Part shown: positions 56,578-64,000 of the stretch, in pieces | Layout of the letters: every line of letters begins with the position of its first letter | Position numbering within the stretch: the stretch's first letter is position 1 | NCBI RefSeq assembly: GCF_036850765.1 | Contig: NC_089495.1 | Location: 21,544,875 to 21,608,874 of the forward strand | Length of the DNA: 64,000 nucleotides | DNA from: Saccopteryx bilineata | Lineage: Eukaryota; Chordata; Mammalia; Chiroptera; Emballonuridae | Direction of reading: 5' to 3' | The notes under the pieces: model-generated | What the model was told of the DNA's origin: nothing | Databases searched by the model: none | Seen by the model: only the letters and a program-made list of their open reading frames with translations | Program-made: the position numbers and the translations under genes

Positions 56578-57870
56578 AAGAACTCTCAAAACTCAGTAAA
56601 AAAAAAAAACAACAACAATCCAATAAAAAAAAGTGGGGCAAAAGATTGAACAGATATTTCACCAAAGAAAGTATGCCAGTGGTAAATAAGCACACAGAAA
56701 GATGCCGAACATCATTCGTCATTAGGGAAATGCAACAAACCCGGAGTGTGGTACCACTTGGCATCTACAAGGCTGTCTAAACAGAAAAGGCTGACCACAC
56801 CCAGTGTTTGTGAGTGAGTGGAGGAACTCACGCACTGCTGGCGACATTTCTTGAAAAGCTGAAACATGCACTTAACTATGTGATACAACTATTTACTCCT
56901 AGATATTTACCCCAAAGAAAAGAAGGTATAAATCCACATACTAAGAGGCCCTGGCCGGTTGGCTCAGTGGTAGAGCATTGGCCTGGTGTGCGGAAGCCCC
57001 GGGTTCGATTCCCGGCCAGGGCACACAGGAGAGGCACCCATCTGCTTCTCTACCCCTCCCTCTCTCCTTCCTCTCTGTCTCTCTCTTCCCCTCCTGCAGC
57101 GGAGGCTCCATTGGAGCAAAGATGGCCCAGGCGCTGGGGATGGTTCCTTGGCCTTTGCCCCAGGCGCTAGAGTGGCTCTGGTCACGGCAGAGCGACGCCC
57201 TGGAGGGGCAGAGCATCGCCCCCTGGTGGGCAGAGCGTAGCCCCTGGTGGGCGAGCCGGGTGGATTCCTGTCGCGCGCATACGGGAGTCTGTCTGACTGT
57301 CTCTCCCCTTTCCAGCTTCAGAAAAATACAAAAAAAAAAAAAATCCATACTAAGACTTATACATGAATATTCATAGTAGCTTCATTTAAAGTGGCCGAAA
57401 ACTAAATGCAACCTAAATGTCCACGAAAGGTGCACAGATAAATTGTGGTACGTCCATGCAATGAAATACTACTCAGCAGTAACACGGATAGACCGTACAT
57501 ATGTCTCACATAGATAAACCCCAAAGTGACTACGCTGGGCGAATGAAGCCAGACCAAAAGGGAGTCCACTTTGTACGGTTCCGTTATATAAAACTCTAGA
57601 AAGTGCAAAGCAATCTATAATGACAGAAAGCAAACCAGTGGCTGCCTGGGGTAGGGAGAGGGGCCAGAAAGGGGCGGGAAAGAACAGGAGTGAGCAGGAA
57701 AACAGTCCTGCGTGGGGTGAGTCTGGTTATTATCTTGAGGGTACTAATGATTTTAGGGGTATACGCATAAGTCAAAACTTACAAATTGTATACTTCCAAA
57801 CTGCACATTTTACTATATGCCAATTGTATTTCAACTATGTCTCAATTAAAAACAGCCAAACCCTATAGTC
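56578..57870 (+). repeat. Ancient L1M, ORF2 end and 3' UTR, split by a SINE
   Basis: Order: CATTCGTCATTAGGGAAATG, CTCCTAGATATTTACCCC, then the SINE, then CCTAAATGTCCACGAAAGG, GAAATACTACTCAGCAG, CCAGTGGCTGCCTGGGG and ATTGTATTTCAACTATGTC. This is the L1 ORF2 C-terminus and an L1M-type 3' UTR. Confidence 0.85.
56947..57341 (+). mobile_element. tRNA-derived SINE family C, near-complete
   Basis: It starts GGCCCTGGCCGGTTGGCTCA, has GGGTTCGATTCCCGGCC (a good B box), a second tRNA-like half (GCCGGGTGGATTCCTGTCG) and ends CAGAAAAATAC plus poly(A). The TSD is AATCCACATACTAAGA (56931) and AATCCATACTAAGA (57342). Confidence 0.95.
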
Positions 57871-59116
57871 CAACAAAATCCTAAGCTATCAGTAAGGAAC
57901 ATCAACTGACGTTACAACATGACTACTCTTCCCAAGAAAAGGAAACACTTGCCAGATTTCAGGAAGGACAAATTTCATTTACCATATCCAATGAGTTTCA
58001 AGCTAAAAACTCAGAGACTCTTACAGCCCAACCCACAGAAGGCGGATATGCCACGGAAGTTTATAGCTTTTGCCGAGATTCTTCTTTTCAGCTTATACTT
58101 CGGATTATTTCACTTGGGCCTCATCATGCTATAAAAGGCAAAAACAATTCCAGTAGAAGAAATTCAAGCTGAAGCTAATTCAATCATGTAGAAAGTCCCA
58201 AGAGTAATAATACCAGACGCTGTCTCAGTCTCATAATTGGTCAGTGACACTACCTGATAATAGCTACTAACTTAGTGGGTCAAAGTAGGTAAAGATAATT
58301 GGTGGTTATAAACTTTTACGGAGTAGCAAAAACATGGAAAGGCACCCGTGAGCACCCCTGCAGGACAACAGGTAAGACTGAACACCTATGATAAGGAAGG
58401 TCAAGGTAAACAGCCCGCCGCCTCTAATCCACTACAGATGTGTCAGTTTGGCTTTTTCCTCCTCTACTTCCTCTTCCACTTCAGGAAATACTCTCTGCCT
58501 ATTGTAATGTGCAGAATACTCTATCTCAGAAATGAAATATAAGTTTCAGTTCATCCAACACTCTCCCACCAAACATCCAGGGGAAGACAAGGTTAAGGGT
58601 GAAGAGAGGTAAGGACACTGGCTCCCTTCAGTCTGGGGGGAAAAACCTCGTGGCCAACTCACAAAATTAGCTCAGAGGAGCACCATCTTCTTTCCAGCTA
58701 GACTGGAAACTACACCACTTTTGATAAAACAAACTGGAAAAAAACAAACAAAAAACTATCATAACCATCACTAGCTTCTATGACAAAATGTGTCCTGGCT
58801 TTTATGGGAGGAAAAGAACTCCTTATTTCTTGAGCTGAAAAATTATACCAAGTTATATCCAAGCTCTTTAACTGAAGCCCATTTGTATCAGAGGTTTTTG
58901 TTCAACAGAGCCATTTATTTGAAACAAAAAGTAGAGCCCAGTCGTCAGCCTACAAACATCTAACCTTCGGAAATAATCATGGCCCCGCTCCTCCTGCAGT
59001 GATGCTTGTCACACCTCAGCAAGCCCTCTAGTTTCCTGTACCCCTGGTCCCAGCCCCCAACCTCACCGCAGCCACGTCCCCTGCCATCCAGCTACTCACT
59101 CCTAGGTATTTACCAT
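57871..59116. other. Candidate intron sequence, no gene recognised
   Basis: Short chance frames only; no repeat was recognised apart from short A-rich tracts. Confidence 0.4.
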
Positions 59117-59131
59117 AAAGAATGCGGGAGC

Positions 59132-59339
59132 GCCTGACCTGTGGTGGCGCAGTGGATAAAACGTCGACCTGGAAATGCTGAGGTTGCCGGTTCGAAACCC
59201 TGGGCTTGCCTGGTCAAGTCACATATGGGAGTTGATGCTTCCAGCTCCTCCCCCCTTCTCTCTCTCCCTCTCTCTCCTCTCTAAAAATAAATAAAATAAA
59301 ATAAATTAATAAAAAATTTATAAAAAAAAAAAAAAAAAA
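59132..59339 (+). mobile_element. tRNA-derived SINE family A
   Basis: It starts GCCTGACCTGTGGTGGCGCA and ends with a long poly(A). The duplication AAAGAATGCGGGAGC lies at 59117-59131 and 59340-59354. Confidence 0.95.
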
Positions 59340-59384
59340 AAAGAATGCGGGAGCTCTGGCCTCTCATCCTTTCCTCCTGGCTGT

Positions 59385-59567
59385 GCCACTAGCCCTCACC
59401 CAACCATAAACCCTCGCTGCTATGGACTGAGCATGCCAGGGAACTGCCACTAGCCCTCACCCAACCATATACCCTCGCTGCTATGGACTGAGCATGCCAG
59501 GGAACTGCCACGAGCCCTCGCCTAACCATATACCCTCGCTGCTATGGACCGAGCACGCCAGGGAACT
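59385..59567. repeat. 61-bp tandem repeat, three copies
   Basis: Units start at 59385, 59446 and 59507: GCCACTAGCCCTCACCCAAC, CATAWACCCTCGCTGCTATG, GACTGAGCATGCCAGGGAAC. Confidence 0.95.
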
Positions 59568-59970
59568 GTGGCCACCATCCTCTGTTGGAACACTGTCGGT
59601 GATCTGGGCTTTTGTGGTTCAGCCTGGAAGCAAAGCAGCATTCAGAGCACTGCTTCCGAAGGGCTGTCTCCTTTAGAGTTAGTAGACAAAAAAGAACTTT
59701 GGGAACACAGCCCTTTGTAGGCTGACGACAACCCTTACAATCCAAAAGCAAACTTTCTCTTTATACTCACAAGTGTATTAAAAGGGACTTCTGAGGCACG
59801 CAATGCCGCACGTTATATAGGTCAACCTCAGGGGACATTCATCTCCCGTACTTTGTTCATTGCTCAGTGCGTCCCCAGATTTTCTGCAATGCAAGAGCTA
59901 CAGAGATGTCTAATTTTGGGGGAGAGAGAGAGAGAGAGACTATCACAAAGAGAATGAGTTCTTTGACAAA
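59568..59970. other. Candidate intron sequence, no feature recognised
   Basis: It includes a (GA)n tract at 59922-59939. Nothing else was seen. Confidence 0.4.
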
Positions 59971-59979
59971 AATCTAAGC

Positions 59980-60165
59980 TTTGGCTCTCCACGTACCCAC
60001 TGTGTGACTTTGGGGAAGCTACTTAACCTCCCTGAGCCATCTGTGAATATGGGTAATGGATATATACATACACACTTCACAGGAGTGGTACAAGAAATAA
60101 ATAATGCTATTGGTCACTGACCTAAGCCCACGCCTGGCACATAATAGCATCTCACTAAATGTTTA
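59980..60165 (+). repeat. MIR, sense
   Basis: CACTGTGTGACTTTGGGGAA, GCTACTTAACCTCCCTGAGC and CGCCTGGCACATAATAGCAT match the MIR order. Confidence 0.78.
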
Positions 60166-60379
60166 TGTCTTTCTCATATCCTTGTTAATCTGAAACATAA
60201 CAATGAAAGTTTGAGCAAAAATAACTTCTCAAAAGAAAATGCCTACCAGAGGAGCAACAGAAAGGCCCTGACATCACTAACACCTTCCCTCAAGTCCCCG
60301 TCACTCCAAGACAGCACTGACTCCCTAAGGAATGCTAGTCCTGTCCTTCATGCCCTAACGAAGGGCACATTTACCTGCC

Positions 60380-60895
60380 CTCTGGAGAGAAACTGGACAA
60401 TTCCACTCTAAGGTATTCATTCTACGGATATCCTTACACGTCAAAGGATACAGTCACATGGCCTGACCTGTGGTGGCGCAGTGGATAAAGCGTCGACCTG
60501 GAACGCTGAGGTCGCCGGTTCGAAACCCTGCACTTGCCTGGTCAAGGCACATATGGGAATTGATGCTTCCTGCTCCTCCTGTCTTCTCTCTGTCTCTCTC
60601 TCTCTCCCCCCCCCAAAGTGAATAAATAAAGAGAAAAATTAAAAAAAAAAAAAAAAAAAAGGATACAGTCACAAGTATGCACTGCAGTACCCATTCCCAA
60701 AGTAAAAGAACAACAAATGACCGAAATGCTCATTAATAGAAAGCTGGTTAAATAAAACTGGCTTATACAACAGAATAATATACAACCAATACAAAAAGAA
60801 CCAGACAGCTGTATATGTACCTATATGACCAGGATATATGTTCAGTCTAAAAAACGATACAATACAGTGTTTCTATCATGCTACCGTTTATTTGG
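60380..60895 (+). repeat. Ancient L1-type 3' region, split by a SINE
   Basis: AGAGAAACTGGACAATTCC, then after the SINE GCTCATTAATAGAAAGCTGG, TAAATAAAACTGGCTTATAC, CAGTGTTTCTATCATGCTAC, an order recalled from old L1 3' ends. Confidence 0.6.
60459..60657 (+). mobile_element. tRNA-derived SINE family A
   Basis: It starts GGCCTGACCTGTGGTGGCGC and ends in poly(A). The duplication AAAGGATACAGTCACA occurs at 60443-60458 and 60658-60673. Confidence 0.95.
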
Positions 60896-60899
60896 GGGT

Positions 60900-61487
60900 G
60901 GGGGTGGGGGTGGCTCTCTCCTCTCCATTTATAAATACAAATAAGTATCTGTAGAAACACAGAGCAGCTCGGCAGTGACACCCGAGGATCTGGCAGCGCG
61001 GGTGCAGGGAGGGGAAATGGATGGCATGGACAGAGAAGGCTTCCTGTCCCCAGAGAGCTGTCTGCTCCTGCTGAATTTGGTGCTATGTCCACAGACTACC
61101 TCCTACACAGAAAGCTTAAAGTAATTTACTCCAGTGCAAATTCCAATTTTTTTCTTTTTCCCCCCCAAATGGCTTTGTATTTTTTAATCTTACATTACAT
61201 TTATTTATTCTTAATTATAAAGGTTAGCATGTATCCTCACTGTAACAAGTAAATTAACATAAAAGGTGTAAAAGAAGAGGTTATAATGACCTCCCCCTTC
61301 ACAAGGATCCAGGGCTGAGCTAGAGCACGCCCATCCTCACCTTTCTCCTGCTCAGACACAGTGAGAAAGCACATATACGCACAGGCTCCTGCCGGTTTCT
61401 GGTCTACCCTAGGCGTAAGTGCAACATTCTTTTCTTTCATCTGACGGTATGTTATCTGACAGCCATGTTACAGTGAGAACTATATTT
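60900..61487. other. Candidate intron sequence, no exon accepted
   Basis: G/T-rich text at 60893-60912. An exon-like interval at about 61338-61406 was considered and rejected on phase. Confidence 0.4.
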
Positions 61488-61503
61488 GTTCCCAATTTCT
61501 TTT

Positions 61504-61700
61504 CTCTCTCTTTTTAAAAAGATTTTATTTATTGATTTTAGAGAGAGGAGAGAGAAGGAGAAAGAAGGGGAGCAGTGGGAAGCATCAACTCATAGTAGTT
61601 GCTTCTGGCAGGTGCTCGACCAGGCAAGCCTGGGGTTTGAAACCGGGACCCCAGCATTCCAGGTCAACATTCCATCCACTGTGCTACCACAGGTCAAGCT
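61504..61700 (-). mobile_element. tRNA-derived SINE family A, diverged
   Basis: On the minus strand it starts AGCTTGACCTGTGGTAGCAC and ends in an AT-rich tail. The duplication is GTTCCCAATTTCTTT (61488) and GTTCCCACTTTCTTT (61701). Confidence 0.88.
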
Positions 61701-61756
61701 GTTCCCACTTTCTTTATTCATCTAATCTCAATGTCTTCCTCTTCCCTGCCCCTCTT

Positions 61757-61758
<2 letters not shown>

Positions 61759-61797
<39 letters not shown>
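61759..61797. repeat. (CA)n microsatellite
   Basis: An uninterrupted CA run of about 39 bases. Confidence 0.97.
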
Positions 61798-61799
<2 letters not shown>

Positions 61800-63104
61800 T
61801 TTATACAAACGAACTCATGCCACATATTCATTATTTTAATGGGGTCCTTTCATTTGGTTTGGTTTTTACTACCACTGCCTCCATTTCTAAACCACCTTGC
61901 GTCCCTTGGGAGGGGGAGTCTAGTGCCCACACCCCACCGGACCTACTGGTCCTCCAGGGGCCCCGTGCTGGGCTGCTTCCTCCTCTGAGGGCAGCTGGGA
62001 CTCAGCTGACCTGGGGCAAACTGTGGCCAGCCAGCCAGCCAGTGGACCTGGGCTCTGGCCACGTGGGCAGTGTGATTCCAGACTAAAGCCGAGGTGCCAC
62101 TTGCATCATAGAATTAAAGGATCTAAGAAGAGAAGCCGCTGGAAGCTTTTCGCAAACTGAAATCACACATCTGATTAAGAAAAAATAGCACAAGTGACAA
62201 GAGTAAAGCTCTCCAGCAAGTAAAGGCTTCTTGTTTCGGCATCCTGCCCTCCCCCTCTTCCTTTAAAAGCCAACAGAAATGAGAGTCAGATCGGGCAGTA
62301 TCTGGGTCTCCCTAAAACAGGCCTTCATGCTGGCCGCCCACTGGGGTCCGAGGGCCACGCCCCGCCTGGCCGCCTGTGACCGGGAGCAGCTGCAGTGGGG
62401 CGGAATGAACTGCTGGGGAATTAGCAGCTGCCCTGTAAAGCTTACGGGGATGCCTGCGAGGCCCCGCAGGGCCCTGGGGTCAGAGCGTGAGGACGGGGAG
62501 TGGGAATGGAAGCTGCTGACTGCTAAGCCCATTTCCACCCTGCATTTCTCGCTTCTTAGATTTCATCATGGCGAATTTCACGGAATGCAAGAAAGTAGTA
62601 CTTAACAATCTTTGTTCGCAAGGAAGACAGTGCAGAGATGATCACTTTCCTCCCAAATGTACTTCCCATTCTTGTGTCCAAAGGAAACCCTTACGGATGC
62701 CAGCGTTTATGAAGATATAGGTCGATCACCACTGATTATTCAAAATTCAATATTTGCCAGAGCTTCATATTTTCTTTAAAAGGGGTGGAGGGGATTTTTC
62801 AAAACCAGCTAGTGATATTTAAAATGTTTAAACCTTACTTCAGTGTTTTCAAGAAGGCATTGATCTAGAATAGATCAAAGACATTCTTCACAGATCCCAA
62901 GCAGGTGAAACTGTTAGTCGATACCAAACAGGGTTTTAAACAGGTTTTCATAAAATTCTATTGACATCAAGCCTCTACTGACAGTGCAGGTGCCTTCACA
63001 GTAACTTCCCCATTCATGCAGAAGCAGTTGGGTCTCCCCAGCATCAGAGCACTTTGACTTATTAGAAGTAACTGAGTCACTTCAGAAAAGCCATGGAGGG
63101 TGGG
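61800..63104. other. Candidate intron sequence, no gene recognised
   Basis: GC-rich to 62540, then AT-rich. Open frames of 108-184 codons cross the CA repeat or lack gene features. Confidence 0.4.
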
Positions 63105-63270
63105 GCCGGGCTGACCTCGGGGGCTGGCTCTCAGCTCGACCACCTCCTTGGCAGTGGGTCCCTGAGCTAATGGCTTTAAGGGGCAGAGGATCGGGTGCCC
63201 ACATCTCTCAGGTTGTTGTGAGGACTGAATGAGATCACACACAAGAGCACTTTGCATAAAGCCAGCTGCC
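63105..63270 (+). repeat. MIR, sense
   Basis: CTCAGGTTGTTGTGAGGACT, GAATGAGATCACACACAAG and GCACTTTGCATAAAGCCAGC follow the MIR consensus order. Confidence 0.68.
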
Positions 63271-63532
63271 TTACCTGGCACTCCTGTGGCCTCTGGGACC
63301 CCTGCTCCCAATCAGACCAGGACTGGCCACCTGGCCACGAGCAGCAGAGAGTGCAAGAATGTGGGAGGGACACACAGCTGGCACGAGAGGCTGAAGTAGG
63401 TGGATGGGAAGGCTCCCAGGGGGTCGGAAATGGGGTGAAGGACAGAATTAGTCTGTGGCAGTGACTGAAACAGAGATGCTGGTCTGAGGAGAGAATAAAA
63501 AGTAGGCCAAGTCCTTAAGGAAAGACAGAGGT

Positions 63533-63703
63533 TGCCTGACCTGTGGTGGCGCAGTAGATAAAGCGTCAACCTGAAAATACTGAGGTTGCCGGTTCAAAAC
63601 CCTGGGCTTGCCTGGTCAAGGCACATATGGGAGTTGATGCTTCCTGCTCCTCCCCCCCTTCTCTATAATAAATAAATAAAATCTTTAAAAAAAAAAAAAA
63701 AAA
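63533..63703 (+). mobile_element. tRNA-derived SINE family A
   Basis: It starts GCCTGACCTGTGGTGGCGCA and ends in poly(A). The duplication AAGGAAAGACAGAGGT lies at 63517-63532 and 63704-63719. Confidence 0.95.
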
Positions 63704-63719
63704 AAGGAAAGACAGAGGT

Positions 63720-64000
63720 GACCACGCCCGAGGTGGAAGGACAGAAGACGGGAGGTGACAGAGGTGGACACAGGCGCCAAGACGCAATGGGCCAGAACCA
63801 CACCAGGGGGACGGCGCTGAGAGTCAGAGTGACAGACAGAAGGGCGGACAGGACAGGAACGGGCAGGCACTGTGAGCCGGGAGGGCTGAGGCAGGGGACA
63901 CAGACGGAGCCTGGGACAAGCAGCGAGGCACAGGCCAGCCCTGAGCTCCAGCTCACATGAAGAAAGCCTGTACTTCGCTTCCTTCCTTTGGACCCCGGGG
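63720..64000. other. GA-rich sequence at window end, no feature recognised
   Basis: Repeated GACAGA/GGACAG motifs, but no clean tandem unit and no exon. Confidence 0.4.

Noticed and set aside
56947..57020. tRNA gene-like sequence with A and B boxes
   Set aside because: It is the head of a SINE with poly(A) and TSD, not a free tRNA gene; the same applies to every other SINE head in the window.
61338..61406. Exon-like interval on the minus strand (TACGCCTAG acceptor, GAAAG then GTGAGGATG donor)
   Set aside because: Its only open frame ends with one extra base, but the 35-bp exon requires a two-base ending; the acceptor tract is poor.
61532..62086. Plus-strand open frame of 184 codons
   Set aside because: It crosses an antisense SINE and the CA microsatellite (HTHTHT run); not a gene.

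Overview
This is mammalian nuclear DNA dominated by interspersed repeats, most probably from a bat (Chiroptera). The pointers are several tRNA-derived SINE families whose heads (GGTTGGCTCAGTGGTAGAGC and GTGGTGGCGCAGTGGATAAA) look like the bat VES/Rhin type, together with cut-and-paste DNA transposons (hAT and mariner) that still show target-site duplications (TSDs), a hallmark of bats among mammals. A horseshoe-bat-like (rhinolophoid) source is my best guess from SINE structure recalled from memory. It has not been searched against a database. No bacterial operon, CRISPR, phage or other prokaryotic system is present.

Layout. 1-9.14 kb: a young LINE-1 with an ORF2 open from the window edge to its stop, inserted into ORF1 of an older, broken L1, which itself carries a SINE. 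9.4-12.2 kb: SINEs and a MIR. 12.28-13.94 kb: a 24/25-bp minisatellite. 14.6-17.1 kb: ancient antisense L1 3' sequences. 18-21.2 kb: SINEs, two related LTR-like pieces in opposite orientation, and a hAT element. 24.5-27.9 kb: ancient L1 plus a nested stack in which a MIR holds a hAT, which holds both a SINE and a second hAT. 29.0-29.8 kb: a possible solo LTR and a SINE. 29.8-35.3 kb: a region free of SINEs. 39.7-41.4 kb: an old L1 3' UTR expanded into a 23-copy, 56-bp minisatellite. 45.3-45.9 kb: a mariner/Tc1 deletion derivative. 53.7-54.4 kb: a mariner MITE and a 52-55-bp minisatellite. 56.2-64 kb: L1M fragments, a hAT copy and several SINEs.

The only evidence for a host gene is on the minus strand. 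Two internal exons with good splice signals (55542-55576, 35 bp; 45976-46102, 127 bp) join in frame and can continue into a short terminal coding segment (33058-33091), followed by a possible 3' UTR running to poly(A) signals near 30.6 and 30.4 kb. If real, 30-56 kb is the 3' end of a gene whose 5' end lies to the right of the window. I could not identify the protein. All other open reading frames are repeat-derived or chance frames in introns and intergenic DNA.

The genes do not form a pathway. The interest lies in layered transposition, including three classes of DNA transposon remnants, and in local tandem amplification, one case of which grew from a recognisable transposon tail. Splice sites, exons and UTR boundaries are inferred by eye. 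Repeat family names come from memory of consensus sequences.
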